64,000 nucleotides of DNA from an uncultured Muribaculaceae bacterium (GTDB lineage: Bacteria; Bacteroidota; Bacteroidia; Bacteroidales; Muribaculaceae). Positions 1 through 9,148 of the stretch are shown one piece after another; position 1 is the first letter of the stretch, and each line of letters begins with the position of its first letter. Below the pieces are notes generated by a model, which worked only from the letters and a program-made list of their open reading frames with translations, searched no databases and was not told the DNA's origin. The stretch lies in NCBI GenBank assembly GCA_905233845.1, contig CAJOFH010000006.1, positions 1 to 64,000 on the forward strand, read 5' to 3'. Both the position numbers and the translations under genes were made by a program.

Positions 1-14
1 ATTAAAACCGAATT

Positions 15-1013
15 ATGGCTGTAACCATCAATGACATCAAGAAACTGCGCGACATGACTGGCGCAGGCTTGAGCGACTGCAAGAAGGCTCTCATCGAGAG
101 CGACAACGACATCACCAAGGCAATGGAACTCATCCGCAAGCGCGGACAGGCTATTGCCGCCAAGCGTGAAGACCGTCAGGCAGCTCAGGGTATCGCCATC
201 GGCAAGTCCGACGGCAAGTTTGCTGCTATCATCGCCCTCAAGTGTGAGACCGACTTCGTTGCCAAGAACGAGAAGTTTGTCAACCTCGCCAAGGCTATCC
301 TGGACCTCGCTATGGTTCAGAAGCCTGCTAACCTCGACGAGCTCAGCGCCCTCGATATGGACGGCAAGCCCGTGAGCGAGCAGATCACCGCCCTGAGCGG
401 TATCACCGGTGAGAAGATGGAATTGGGCACCTATGAGTGCCTGAACGCCCCCTCGACCGTCGTTTACAACCACTTCAACGGCATGCTGTCGGCAGCTGTT
501 GCTTTCAATCAGGAGAATGTTGCTGAGGATGTAGCCAAGGCTATCGCCATGCAGGTTGCTTCGATGAATCCCATCAAGGCCACCCGCGAGCAGATTCCCC
601 AGGAGGTCATCGACGAGGAGTTGCGTATGGCTATCGACAAGACCCGTGCCGAGCAGGTAAGCAAGGCCGTTGAGAACGCCTTGAAGAAGGCTGGTTTCAA
701 CCCCTACTACTGCGCTACCGAGGAGCATCAGGACGAGGCTGTTCGCAAGGGTTATATGACTCCTGAGCAGGTGGAAGAGGCTAAGAAACTCATGGCCGAC
801 ACCGCCGACGCTAAGCTCAAGAGCATGCCTGAGCAGATGATTCAGAACATCGTGAAGGGTCGCATGGAGAAGTTCTATAAAGAGAACATCCTCATGGAGC
901 AGGAGTATGAGGCAAGCGAGGAGAAAGGCATGACAATAGCCATGTTCCTCGATAAAGCTCAGAAGGGTCTCATAGCTACCGACCTAAAGCGTGTGAACCT
1001 CAATGCCGACTAA
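15..1013 (+). CDS. tsf: Elongation factor Ts
   Basis: Guanine-nucleotide exchange factor that regenerates EF-Tu-GTP in the cytoplasm. The N-terminal UBA-like domain (about residues 1-55) carries the family signature LRDMTGAGLSDCKKAL, followed by the TDFVAKNEKF motif near residue 80 and a duplicated dimerisation core. At 332 aa it is longer than the roughly 280-aa E. coli protein; long forms are known in Bacteroidota. The start lies only 14 bases into the window. tsf normally follows rpsB, which would be off the left edge. A strong hairpin terminator follows. Confidence 0.97.
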   Translation: MAVTINDIKKLRDMTGAGLSDCKKALIESDNDITKAMELIRKRGQAIAAKREDRQAAQGIAIGKSDGKFAAIIALKCETDFVAKNEKFVNLAKAILDLAMVQKPANLDELSALDMDGKPVSEQITALSGITGEKMELGTYECLNAPSTVVYNHFNGMLSAAVAFNQENVAEDVAKAIAMQVASMNPIKATREQIPQEVIDEELRMAIDKTRAEQVSKAVENALKKAGFNPYYCATEEHQDEAVRKGYMTPEQVEEAKKLMADTADAKLKSMPEQMIQNIVKGRMEKFYKENILMEQEYEASEEKGMTIAMFLDKAQKGLIATDLKRVNLNAD

Positions 1014-1043
1014 TTAAGGTTAGTAGATTCAATAAATAAGTTA

Positions 1044-1082
1044 AGGGAGTTTCATCGTCAAGATGAAACTCCCTAACTTTTT
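1044..1082 (+). terminator. Rho-independent terminator of tsf
   Basis: A perfect 13-bp inverted repeat (1044-1056 with 1062-1074, 5-nt loop) is followed within four bases by a T run at 1078-1082. It lies between tsf and the convergent coaE, 30 bases after the tsf stop. Confidence 0.85.
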
Positions 1083-1092
1083 GTGGTAAGCT

Positions 1093-1692
1093 CTACAAGC
1101 CCAAATTACAATGGGATAGGGCATTGGCGAGTTGTGGCAATAATGGAATGTTGTTGTCGTTGATGATGTCGATAACCTTGATGTTGTCGCATTGAGGCCG
1201 CTCTTGCTGCTGGGCTATGCGTTCAAGCACTTTCTCACGTGTGGTGCTGTTTCGATTCATCACTCGAGCGATGCGTGTCTCTATAGGCGCTACTACATTC
1301 CAAACCTCGTCGACCATAGTGTTAAGCCCACTTTCGTTCAAGATTGCGGTCTCAATGAAAACTGGTGCTCGGTCTTGCTGTTCAACCCACAGCTTGATAT
1401 CATCACGCACTGCTGGATGCACCACACTGTTGACAAAGACGAGTGCATTGCTGTCGTTAAAAATGATGTTGCTCAAAGCCTGTCGATTAAGAGTGCCACC
1501 AGAGTAAATATCGCCACCTAACTTGGAGGTCAAGGCTTGCTTTATGGCTACAGATGTGTTCATCAGTTCCTTTGCACGGCTGTCGCAGTCGTAGACTCCA
1601 TATCCAGCTACTCTCAAGATTGACGACACCACACTTTTGCCTGCTCCTATTCCACCAGTGATTGCAATTATCATGTTGTGCTGATGTTTCAT
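1093..1692 (-). CDS. coaE: Dephospho-CoA kinase
   Basis: Catalyses the last step of coenzyme A synthesis, ATP-dependent phosphorylation of dephospho-CoA at the ribose 3'-OH. The P-loop GGIGAGKS is at the N-terminus and the typical CoaE pattern YDCDSRAKELM follows near residue 35. Length (199 aa) is normal. The start at 1692 lies 3 bases after the stop of the upstream YbbR gene; an internal ATG at 1674 giving MIIAITGG is an equally plausible start. It is the last gene of the nusB-yajC-ybbR-coaE cluster. Confidence 0.95.
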   Translation of the reverse strand: MKHQHNMIIAITGGIGAGKSVVSSILRVAGYGVYDCDSRAKELMNTSVAIKQALTSKLGGDIYSGGTLNRQALSNIIFNDSNALVFVNSVVHPAVRDDIKLWVEQQDRAPVFIETAILNESGLNTMVDEVWNVVAPIETRIARVMNRNSTTREKVLERIAQQQERPQCDNIKVIDIINDNNIPLLPQLANALSHCNLGL

Positions 1693-1695
1693 CGT

Positions 1696-2679
1696 TTAGA
1701 ATCGTTCGATGACATAGTTCACACTATCGGTCTCGATGTCCACATTGGAGTAGGTTCCAGGGACCTCTCCGAGCTTGATGTTGACCTTGTTTGACGACAA
1801 ATCGATGTCGTTATAGTCAACAACAACCGTGAGATTGACAGGCGACTTGTACTTGCTTTGTGGCAACAGGTAGCTCACTTTCACCGTTGGCGGGAACAGC
1901 ATTATATTCAGACCATAAGGCTGGTTTCGAACAGCGATTGTCACTTCATCTTCCTTTTTGATTAAAGGCTCGACAGGTACATGTAGCTTGACCTTGCTGG
2001 GGATGATTCGAACATTGTTGATGGGTCTTATTCTAACTGTTTTGTCGAGAGAACTGGTGAGGTTATCAACCTCGATAGGAGAGATATCGACTTCCGAGAT
2101 TTTATTGAGTGTTGCCCTGTCGAGAGCATAGACCATCACCGAGTCAGGTATAGTCCTCATTTCTTCGGGATTAACTACAAACTGCCTGTCGGTAGTAATG
2201 TTCTTCACGTTGTCTTCCCAGTTAACTGGCACTTTCTTTCCTGGCAAAGTTGTGTACTTCATCTTAATAGAGTCGGGGTTGATTTTTATTATTGAGGCTT
2301 CCCTCCTGAAAGCGCGCCTTATCTCGTTCAATAGTTGTGATGAAGTTAAACTCAACGTGTGGTTCTTCTCATCGTAATACCGGTTGAAATCTATCTCAAT
2401 CAACGGATTGGAGTTGAAGTAAGATTTCAAGAATGCTGTGCCTCGGTCCTTAACTGTCACAGTGAAGGTGTTGGGCAGTTCTTGAAGCAACGTGACATTG
2501 TTTGGTTTCTTGATTTTGATTCTCACGGGCAAGTCATGCGTCATCTGCGTGTTGAAAGTGAGAAGCATCCAGAAAATTGCTGAGATGAAGATAAAAAACA
2601 AAAACAAGGCAGCGTCCTTGCTCAAAAACTTGCGCAAGAAATGTTTTGCCTTGTGCATTTTGTCTTTCATCCAGCTCAT
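1696..2679 (-). CDS. YbbR-like domain protein (CdaR family)
   Basis: A single membrane anchor (about residues 22-42, rich in F, L and I) follows a basic N-terminus, and the rest is predicted outside the membrane as beta-rich YbbR-like repeats, including the LPNTFTVTVKDRG stretch. In Firmicutes, YbbR/CdaR regulates the diadenylate cyclase CdaA; in Bacteroidota the same protein is found between yajC and coaE, but its role there is not established. No diadenylate cyclase gene is visible in the window. Spacing to coaE is 3 bases, suggesting co-transcription. Confidence 0.85.
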   Translation of the reverse strand: MSWMKDKMHKAKHFLRKFLSKDAALFLFFIFISAIFWMLLTFNTQMTHDLPVRIKIKKPNNVTLLQELPNTFTVTVKDRGTAFLKSYFNSNPLIEIDFNRYYDEKNHTLSLTSSQLLNEIRRAFRREASIIKINPDSIKMKYTTLPGKKVPVNWEDNVKNITTDRQFVVNPEEMRTIPDSVMVYALDRATLNKISEVDISPIEVDNLTSSLDKTVRIRPINNVRIIPSKVKLHVPVEPLIKKEDEVTIAVRNQPYGLNIMLFPPTVKVSYLLPQSKYKSPVNLTVVVDYNDIDLSSNKVNIKLGEVPGTYSNVDIETDSVNYVIERF

Positions 2680-2781
2680 GAATGGTAATGGTTTTTATTA
2701 TTGGTTGGCGAGTATAGGTCGTACTCACCAACCAATAAAAATGGTTAATGTGATAGAGGAGTTTCCCCTTAAAATAGCTTA

Positions 2782-3132
2782 TTAGCTTGGATTGTTCTTG
2801 ATATCGGCACCGCTTTCCACTGCATCGTTGGCCGAAGGATAAACCATTGCTTTGTCGATGGTGATTTTCACGTTGTCGTCGATTTGGAGAATTATCACAT
2901 CATTCTTGATTTCCTTGATTTTGCCATGGATACCTCCAGCAGTGGTCACCTTGTCACCCTTCTGCATGGCGTCGCGGAACTTCTTGATTTCTTTCTGTTT
3001 CTTGTTTTGAGGACGAATCATGAAGAAGTAGAAGATTGCGATGAGGGCAACAATCATGAGGATGCTCATCATTCCACCACCGGCTGGGGCTTGCTCACCG
3101 CCTTGTGCTTGTAATAAAATAGAGTTTAACAT
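2782..3132 (-). CDS. yajC: Preprotein translocase subunit YajC
   Basis: Small inner-membrane accessory subunit of the Sec translocase (SecDF-YajC). It has a glycine-rich N-terminus, one membrane helix at about residues 22-41, then the family signature FFMIRPQNKKQKE and a KGDKVTTAGGIHGKI motif in the cytoplasmic tail. Length 116 aa is typical. It lies 29 bases downstream of nusB and about 100 bases upstream of the YbbR gene. Confidence 0.95.
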   Translation of the reverse strand: MLNSILLQAQGGEQAPAGGGMMSILMIVALIAIFYFFMIRPQNKKQKEIKKFRDAMQKGDKVTTAGGIHGKIKEIKNDVIILQIDDNVKITIDKAMVYPSANDAVESGADIKNNPS

Positions 3133-3161
3133 AGTCTTTGAGTGTTATAGTGTTAATAATG

Positions 3162-4094
3162 CTATGGTTTCATCAGAGCTCCATTGAACTTCATGTCGCG
3201 GATGGCTGAATGAAGTATTCCGTTGACAAATGCCGAGCTGCTGGGAGTGCTGAATGTCTTAGCAATCTCGATATACTCATTCATTGTAACGGTGGTGGGA
3301 ATCTTTTCGAAGGATCTCACTTCGGCAAGAGCAACGAGCAAAATCACGCGATCGATAAGTGCTATTCGCTCGCTGTCCCAATGCTTGGAGTTGATATACT
3401 TGTTGATTGTTGCGTTGTTGAGATCTTCTTGGTTGACAGCTGCTGTGAACAGCTGGTCCCCAAACATGCTGTCTTCTTCATCCTTGAATTGTGGCATAAT
3501 GGGGAATTCGTCATCGTCGGCAATTTTGCGAATTGTCTTGATGACAAACTGGCTCATAAATTCGAGGTCGTCGCATGACCAATAAACCGACTGGTTCTCG
3601 AGCTCCTCGAGAAGATCCTCATCATCAACGAGCAAGAGCCTAAAAAGCTGTCTCCAAAGGTGGCAGTCACTCTCGATATCACTATTACTACTATCCATGT
3701 AGCTGTGATAAATGTCACTATTCTTGATTTTATTGAGTATCAGCTTCAGGAAGATCTCATTGTCTCGCCATGTGAGTTTGTGTTCACTGATGAAATGCTG
3801 GAGCTGCTCGTTGTTGCGAAGTCTTTCGACAAGTTCGTTGTCTATAAACTTTGTGTTTGGGTTCAAGTCCTCGTGAGTAGGTAGGAATTTGTGTTTGGCA
3901 TCATCGAGATTTCGGTCTTCAAGGTCGGTAAGGTCGATGATTAATTTGAGCAAGTAGTTATAGAGTTCGTAAGACTTGTCAAAACTCTTTTGTAGCTCAT
4001 CGCGTGCCATGGCAAGCGATTTCACATCACGGGTGAGCATGTAGTTATACAACATCTGCACCACCTTAATTCTTATCAATATTCGGTTTATCAT
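3162..4094 (-). CDS. nusB: Transcription antitermination factor NusB (long form)
   Basis: RNA-binding NusB, part of the antitermination complex that helps transcribe rRNA operons. The start MINRILIRIKVVQMLYNY matches the NusB N-terminus and the C-terminal half contains the core TTVTMNEYIEIAKTFSTPSSSAFVNGIL, here read as several conserved short blocks. At 310 aa it is about twice the E. coli length, due to an extended helical middle section that is usual in Bacteroidota. First gene of the nusB-yajC-ybbR-coaE cluster. Confidence 0.93.
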   Translation of the reverse strand: MINRILIRIKVVQMLYNYMLTRDVKSLAMARDELQKSFDKSYELYNYLLKLIIDLTDLEDRNLDDAKHKFLPTHEDLNPNTKFIDNELVERLRNNEQLQHFISEHKLTWRDNEIFLKLILNKIKNSDIYHSYMDSSNSDIESDCHLWRQLFRLLLVDDEDLLEELENQSVYWSCDDLEFMSQFVIKTIRKIADDDEFPIMPQFKDEEDSMFGDQLFTAAVNQEDLNNATINKYINSKHWDSERIALIDRVILLVALAEVRSFEKIPTTVTMNEYIEIAKTFSTPSSSAFVNGILHSAIRDMKFNGALMKP

Positions 4095-4161
4095 AATGTG
4101 TGATAGCTATTTAAGTGTCACAGCGCAGCACTCTTGATGTGAAGCGACACGATTTTCACTA

Positions 4162-4169
4162 CAAATTTA
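4162..4169 (-). promoter_or_regulatory. Putative -7 element upstream of nusB
   Basis: On the minus strand this reads TAAATTTG, a match to the Bacteroidota -7 consensus TAnnTTTG, 67 bases upstream of the nusB start. A good -33 TTTG at the usual 19-20 nt spacing is not seen, so support is partial. Confidence 0.4.
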
Positions 4170-4247
4170 CACAAAAAATTTATCAAACACAATTTAAAAA
4201 CAACTATTTTTTGTCAAGCAAAAAACAAATAATCAATCTCAAATAGG

Positions 4248-5282
4248 TTATTCGTTATCGTTTTCCTCGTCATCATTGTCCTCATTATCTTGGGGGGCAG
4301 GAGTTCGGGACGAGGATGTGTTGTTTTCAGCTCCACGAGTAGGTTCTTTGAAATAGAAGATACCGTTTTTTCCAACTACACGGCCTGCTGTAGTGCCTTT
4401 GGGGGCAGCACTAGCGTTCATGCCGTCAACGAATTTTCCGTCCTTGGTAAGCGTTACTGATTTGTTCTTACCCATTATGAGCCCTTCGCTATTACCGTTT
4501 ACGACATAAAATTCTCCTGGTTGGAGTGTCACTTGTGGGAAACTCCACTGCGACATGTCCTTCATGCTTGTAGTGAGGCAGTAGTCTTGAAGGTTTACTG
4601 GAGCATCACTCACATTCTTTACTTCAACCCATGCTTCACCATTCTTGTTCCCCTTAGAGTGAAGTTCCCAAATTCTAAGTGGGCCAGTGCGTTGTTTCTC
4701 TAAGACTGCATAGCTTTTTTCAAGACCCTCACTGTTGTTGTCGAAACCAGGTGTGGGCTCATAGCTTACGATGTAGGTGCCATCGTCAAGACGGCGGTAG
4801 CATTGATCGTCTTTGAGTTCCTCGAACGATACTTCGGCAGTGACGTTTTTCCCCTTCATAAGTTTAAGAGTACCGCCTGCTGAGGGCAGTTTGAAGCTTG
4901 TATGAAGTTCGCCTTTTGGGTCGGCTTTGTCTTTCTTAGAAGCAAAGATTACGAGATACTCTCCTGCTTTCATTTCAAGGTTAGGTAAGTCCCAGGTTTT
5001 TATGTTCGCCCCGTTGTCTTCCTCCTGATTGTTTGCGCTACTCTCAACAACGAGCGAAAAACCTTCGAGATTGACTGGCTCTTCAGAAATATTTTTCAAC
5101 TCAATCCAATCATAAAGCTCTCCATCCCGTGTTGCCAGGTTTGAGTGATTAGATGCCATGATTTCGTTGATGACTATTTGTTCTTTTTTGTTGTCACAAG
5201 AGTTGAGTGTGAAAAGCATCACCACCATCAATGTGCAAAGGCCTAAAAGGGCCACATGTTTTTTAGAATTTAAATTGAACAT
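4248..5282 (-). CDS. Lipoprotein with two lamin-tail (LTD) domains
   Basis: Exported lipoprotein of unknown function. A signal peptide ends at a lipobox with Cys29 (TLNSC), followed by charged residues. Two lamin-tail beta-sandwich domains are visible, about residues 34-150 (INEIMASNHSN, YDWIELKN) and 200-310 (WVEVKNVSDAPVNLQDY). The C-terminus is a low-complexity Ser/Pro then Asp/Glu/Asn tail. The whole protein is a paralogue of the first ~340 residues of the neighbouring CotH protein, lacking the kinase part. Only 40 bases separate it from that gene, so it is likely co-transcribed. LTD domains are thought to bind ligands or other surface proteins. Confidence 0.85.
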   Translation of the reverse strand: MFNLNSKKHVALLGLCTLMVVMLFTLNSCDNKKEQIVINEIMASNHSNLATRDGELYDWIELKNISEEPVNLEGFSLVVESSANNQEEDNGANIKTWDLPNLEMKAGEYLVIFASKKDKADPKGELHTSFKLPSAGGTLKLMKGKNVTAEVSFEELKDDQCYRRLDDGTYIVSYEPTPGFDNNSEGLEKSYAVLEKQRTGPLRIWELHSKGNKNGEAWVEVKNVSDAPVNLQDYCLTTSMKDMSQWSFPQVTLQPGEFYVVNGNSEGLIMGKNKSVTLTKDGKFVDGMNASAAPKGTTAGRVVGKNGIFYFKEPTRGAENNTSSSRTPAPQDNEDNDDEENDNE

Positions 5283-5322
5283 AGTTTTAATTTTATATTT
5301 GTAATAATAACTTCATTTTGCA

Positions 5323-7770
5323 TCAATAACCGAGGTCGGCGAAGTATTTTTTGTTCTCTTCATCGGTTATTGATAAGTAAGACCGCAAGTCGTTGAGCAT
5401 GATTTTGTTGCGCAACTGGAACTTCTCGCGGAATGCAGCCACATTCTTCTCCCACTTGTCGTAGGTCATAACTTTGGGCCAACGTTGGCAATTGCGTTCC
5501 ATCTCAGGCTTGATAATGCTGATGAGATTGTCAAAAGCTTGAGTGGTGTGTTGTGGAGTGAAAGTGTTGTGCAAGTGGTAAGATAAACGCTCGAGCAATA
5601 ACGTGCGGAACTCCTTATTTCTAAGTAATGAATTCACTACACGGTTCACCAAAACACGCTTAGCATTTCCTGCGGTAGAGAAGTGCATTGCCGGTGCAGC
5701 GTTGATTCTCCAAGAATTGTCGATGTCATAGTACACCACATTCCACATCCAATTGCCGTTCAAATCGTGTGCTTGTACGTGCTTCATGTTACCGATGTCG
5801 GTATTTGAAGCATATAGCTCTCCAAGTTTGTAATCGGCAAGTGTCTCAACGTTATAATGTTTCTTCACATATTCATAATTCTCTTTCACCGAAAGGTCAT
5901 GACTTGAAATGTAATTCAATATTTCGCCTTTACAATTTCCTTGGACAACAGTGACTGAGTCAGATGGCACATCGAGATGGCGTGCGCCATAATGCTTGTC
6001 GATTTTCTCACGGATGTAATAGAGCCCGAAATATCCGCCATTGATATACAACGCAATAGGGCGGTAGGCTTGAACGAGTAGGTCGGGACAAGCATCTTTC
6101 ATTAGGCTTGAGAAAAACTCGTCTCGAACCATCACGCCATTAATGTCTTGTGAACCAGAGCGAAGTACGAAGTTTCTGTATTTTTCGGGCTTTCCTTTAC
6201 CATAGAGGTCGTAAACTATGTGTGCTGGTCCATCAACACTCTTGAACCTCACTTTAAATGATTTCTTGGCTAAAGCTCTTGAGAAACCACCAAAGATTCC
6301 AATCTCACACTCCTCGGAAAAGCCATCATTGCCATCAAAGAACTCGACATGTGCTTTCTTCCACCATTTCTGCCAGTAGTTGGCACCTGTGTGTGGAAAT
6401 TGGGGTTTTGCCCCAGGACCCTCAACATAAATACCAGTATTGTAGTTGTAGAGGTCGGAATTGGGTACAGTGATGTTCATTACCGGCAGTGTGTGTGTGT
6501 CGGCAAAGATGAAAGTTCCTGTGATGGTGTTGCTGAAAATCGATGAGGTGTCGCCCTCGCAGAAAGCGCGGATTGTAGTGGTTGAATCAATCCTTATGGA
6601 GTCTTTGTATATTGGAGATTTTGAGGTAGGTAGGCTACCGTCGGTAGTGTAGTGGGCAGTATGCCCGTGGGTGTCGAGATGGATAATCATCTCTTTCTTA
6701 TTTGGATGGACTCCTGGTGCCACGTCAAACGAGGGTAGTGGAGTCATGAAGCGATAATGTGCTGTGTTGTTCTCGCTGCCGCGGGTGGGTGAGGAGAAAA
6801 AGAAGAGTCCGCTCTTGCCTTGAACACGTCCCACCGAAACCCCATTAGGAGCGTTATTGGCACAAATGCCATCCACAAATGTACCGTTTTTAGTCAGCAT
6901 TACCGACTTAGAGCTGTTGATTTTGAACTGACCATCTTTGCTCTCAACAACATAGACTTGTCCTGGTTGCAGCTGCACTTGAGGCAATTTCCATTGACTA
7001 AATTCTTTTGTGCTTGTAGTGAGGTGGTAATCCTGGAGGTCTACAGGCTGATTACTCACATTTTTGATTTCTACCCATGCTAATCCTTCTTTATGACCCT
7101 TAGCATGAAGTTCCCACAGTCGCAATGGTCCCTCACGAAGCTTGTCGACGAGGTTGCAATATTGCTCATAGCCTTGAGGCGTGTTGTCAAAACCAGGAGT
7201 GGGCTCATAGCTCCTCTCGTAAATGCTGTCGTTAATGCGGCGGTAACATTGGTCGTTCTCTAATGGTCCATACTCCACTTCATTAACCATAATGGTGTCA
7301 TGCATTAATTGCAATTTGGCACCAGTTGACGGCAGTTTAAAGTTTGCATGCAATTCACCACCAACAGAATCAGCTTTGTTCTTGGAAGCGAAAAGAATGA
7401 CACACTTGCCAGCTTCAACTTCCATTTCAGGAAAGTTAAATGTATTTCTTTTCACATTCTTGTTGTCATCGTCATCTTCATCCTCAATGACGCTTTTTTC
7501 AACAACAAGTGAATAATTCTTCAGGTTTACTGTCCAGTTGGTAGTGTTCTTTATTTCAATCCAGTCATAAAGTTTGCCATTTTTCGCGGTGATTCCCGAG
7601 TGGTTAGAAGCCATCAACTCATTGATAACAAATTCTTGACCATTGCTTGACTTGTCGCCAGCTTCGTTACAAGACTCCATCAACAAGAACAGCAATGCTA
7701 TTATCAAGCTTTCGCTCAATAAACTAAAGGAATTGATATTGGTTAATCTGTTGAGATGTGAAGTAAGCAT
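5323..7770 (-). CDS. CotH-type kinase with lamin-tail domains, exported
   Basis: An 815-aa exported protein. A hydrophobic signal segment ends near SCNEAG (possible lipoprotein). Two lamin-tail domains follow (about 45-165 and 210-330), then a chitobiase C-terminal-like domain with HYTTDGSLPTSKSP and ending near residue 420, then a CotH kinase domain to the end. CotH motifs seen include FSRALAKKSFKVRFK, FVLRSGSQD, ALYINGGYFGLYYIREKID and the metal-binding type YDIDNSW (Asp682, Asp684). CotH proteins are atypical kinases, first known from Bacillus spore coats; this is not a spore former, so the substrate is unknown. It sits between a phosphatase gene and an LTD lipoprotein gene in one operon. 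Confidence 0.88.
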   Translation of the reverse strand: MLTSHLNRLTNINSFSLLSESLIIALLFLLMESCNEAGDKSSNGQEFVINELMASNHSGITAKNGKLYDWIEIKNTTNWTVNLKNYSLVVEKSVIEDEDDDDNKNVKRNTFNFPEMEVEAGKCVILFASKNKADSVGGELHANFKLPSTGAKLQLMHDTIMVNEVEYGPLENDQCYRRINDSIYERSYEPTPGFDNTPQGYEQYCNLVDKLREGPLRLWELHAKGHKEGLAWVEIKNVSNQPVDLQDYHLTTSTKEFSQWKLPQVQLQPGQVYVVESKDGQFKINSSKSVMLTKNGTFVDGICANNAPNGVSVGRVQGKSGLFFFSSPTRGSENNTAHYRFMTPLPSFDVAPGVHPNKKEMIIHLDTHGHTAHYTTDGSLPTSKSPIYKDSIRIDSTTTIRAFCEGDTSSIFSNTITGTFIFADTHTLPVMNITVPNSDLYNYNTGIYVEGPGAKPQFPHTGANYWQKWWKKAHVEFFDGNDGFSEECEIGIFGGFSRALAKKSFKVRFKSVDGPAHIVYDLYGKGKPEKYRNFVLRSGSQDINGVMVRDEFFSSLMKDACPDLLVQAYRPIALYINGGYFGLYYIREKIDKHYGARHLDVPSDSVTVVQGNCKGEILNYISSHDLSVKENYEYVKKHYNVETLADYKLGELYASNTDIGNMKHVQAHDLNGNWMWNVVYYDIDNSWRINAAPAMHFSTAGNAKRVLVNRVVNSLLRNKEFRTLLLERLSYHLHNTFTPQHTTQAFDNLISIIKPEMERNCQRWPKVMTYDKWEKNVAAFREKFQLRNKIMLNDLRSYLSITDEENKKYFADLGY

Positions 7771-7787
7771 AGAATAAGAAAAACAAC

Positions 7788-8927
7788 TTAATGAGTATGA
7801 GTAGTAGTCACGTCTTCAATTTCTATTGTAGGGATTACGACGTCATCGCCGAGCATGGTGTGAATAAGGTAGTCCAGGTCTTTCTTCTTGGCTCCAATAC
7901 TCAACCAATACTTGTAGAAGCATGTTTTCAAGTCGTCGTCGGGAGAACCGCATTTTTTTATGTAAGAAATCATGCTTGCAATAGAGCCTCGTGCTCGCTT
8001 GTTTTTCTTTGAGAAAATAAAGGTAGAGAGCTCGTAGTCACGGCATAGATCCAGTTCACTTAAACCCAGCAGACCTTCAATTAAAAACGTGAGAGTGCCG
8101 CATCGGTCGCATCCTATGGCACAATGCCAGTCAACGCTGACTCCATCCTCAAGTCTTTCGTTAATCCATTTCAAGTCTTGAAGATAGTTTGATCCTCTTT
8201 TTTTGATGGCTCCTAAATATCCTCCGTGGGGGATACAAAGGTATTCTTTGTCGGCTCCCATGGGTGATTTCGTTCGGCTTGCTGCTTCCTTGCGTAAGTC
8301 CAACTCGGCTCTCACGTTGAGATTTTCGCAAAAATCATGAATGCCTTTAGATGTGATGTGGTCAAGGTTGCCACTGCGGAACATTATGCCATATCTAACT
8401 CTTGGACCGTATTGAGTTTCCCATCCACCCAAGTCACGCACGTTGCTGCAGCCTCGCACTTGAATCATTCTCACTTGTCCTTTGGTGCGGAACAAGCCAT
8501 GAGCCTTTTCCTCAACACTGCCATCGGTAAGGAACTCCTCAACTTTGTAGTAATATATGCGGTTTGGCAGCAGATTCCGAATCTCATAAGAACTTGCTGT
8601 TTTGTTGTCGGGGTTGAAAGTGTAAGCGTCACTGTAATCAGGATTCTCACTTGCTGTGATTATAATCTTTTCAATGGTAGTGGAAGGACTGGGAGTCCAT
8701 TTTACCAGCTTTCCCTGAGGCCAATAAAGTTTCTTGCCATATTTTACAGTGTTGTTGTATTTTGTGATTACACTCACTTGGTAGTCAGAATTGGCTGTAT
8801 AAGTCTTTTCGGCGTCGGCCATATAATCCTGAACAGCTCTGTTTTCTATGTTAATTACCTCTATATTGTCTTGTGCAACAACTTGAAAAGCAATAAATAA
8901 TACTAATAATAAACTGATTTTTCTCAT
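7788..8927 (-). CDS. Exported tyrosine-phosphatase family protein (HCX5R)
   Basis: A 379-aa protein with a clear signal peptide (cleavage near VVAQ, residue 19). Residues about 55-150 look like a fibronectin-III-type beta domain (ITASENPDYS, LLPNRIYYYKVEE). The C-terminal part is a Tyr_phosphatase_3-like domain starting with GCSNVRDLGGW and RYGIMFRSG, with the catalytic loop HCAIGCDRC in which Cys269 and Arg275 form CX5R. Known relatives dephosphorylate protein tyrosines or phosphoinositides. It is the first gene of an operon, 17 bases upstream of the CotH kinase gene, which suggests opposing activities outside the cytoplasm. Confidence 0.85.
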   Translation of the reverse strand: MRKISLLLVLFIAFQVVAQDNIEVINIENRAVQDYMADAEKTYTANSDYQVSVITKYNNTVKYGKKLYWPQGKLVKWTPSPSTTIEKIIITASENPDYSDAYTFNPDNKTASSYEIRNLLPNRIYYYKVEEFLTDGSVEEKAHGLFRTKGQVRMIQVRGCSNVRDLGGWETQYGPRVRYGIMFRSGNLDHITSKGIHDFCENLNVRAELDLRKEAASRTKSPMGADKEYLCIPHGGYLGAIKKRGSNYLQDLKWINERLEDGVSVDWHCAIGCDRCGTLTFLIEGLLGLSELDLCRDYELSTFIFSKKNKRARGSIASMISYIKKCGSPDDDLKTCFYKYWLSIGAKKKDLDYLIHTMLGDDVVIPTIEIEDVTTTHTH

Positions 8928-8959
8928 ATCAATAATTTAAAAATTAATTTTTCAAGCTG

Positions 8960-8967
8960 CAAAGGTA
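8960..8967 (-). promoter_or_regulatory. -7 element of the phosphatase-CotH-LTD operon
   Basis: The minus strand reads TACCTTTG followed by CAGC, matching TAnnTTTG exactly and identical over 12 bases to the -7 region in front of thrS. It lies 33 bases upstream of the phosphatase start. No clear -33 box is seen. Confidence 0.5.
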
Positions 8968-9073
8968 ATAAATAAAATTAAAATAGGGATTATTTTAATA
9001 TTAGTTAGCATTGTATTAATTTTTTTACCTCATTTTATTTCAAGTTTTTACCGTTATTTGAAATATTTTATGT

Positions 9074-9080
9074 TACTTTG
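9074..9080 (+). promoter_or_regulatory. Weak -7 element upstream of the SGNH/MBOAT genes
   Basis: TACTTTG followed by CAGC resembles the TAnnTTTG box but is one base short. It lies about 70 bases before the first SGNH gene in an AT-rich divergent intergenic region. Confidence 0.3.
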
Positions 9081-9148
9081 CAGCGTTTTTTAAAAAGTGT
9101 GCAGGAATTCTATGTTTCTTGTGCCCAAGATAATATACGAGATAAGTA

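Noticed and set aside
5323..7770. Spore coat function for the CotH protein
   Set aside because: Nothing else suggests sporulation and the organism is Bacteroidota; CotH domains also occur in non-spore formers.
8337..8900. 187-codon open frame opposite the phosphatase gene
   Set aside because: Antisense to a gene with signal peptide and intact HCX5R motif.
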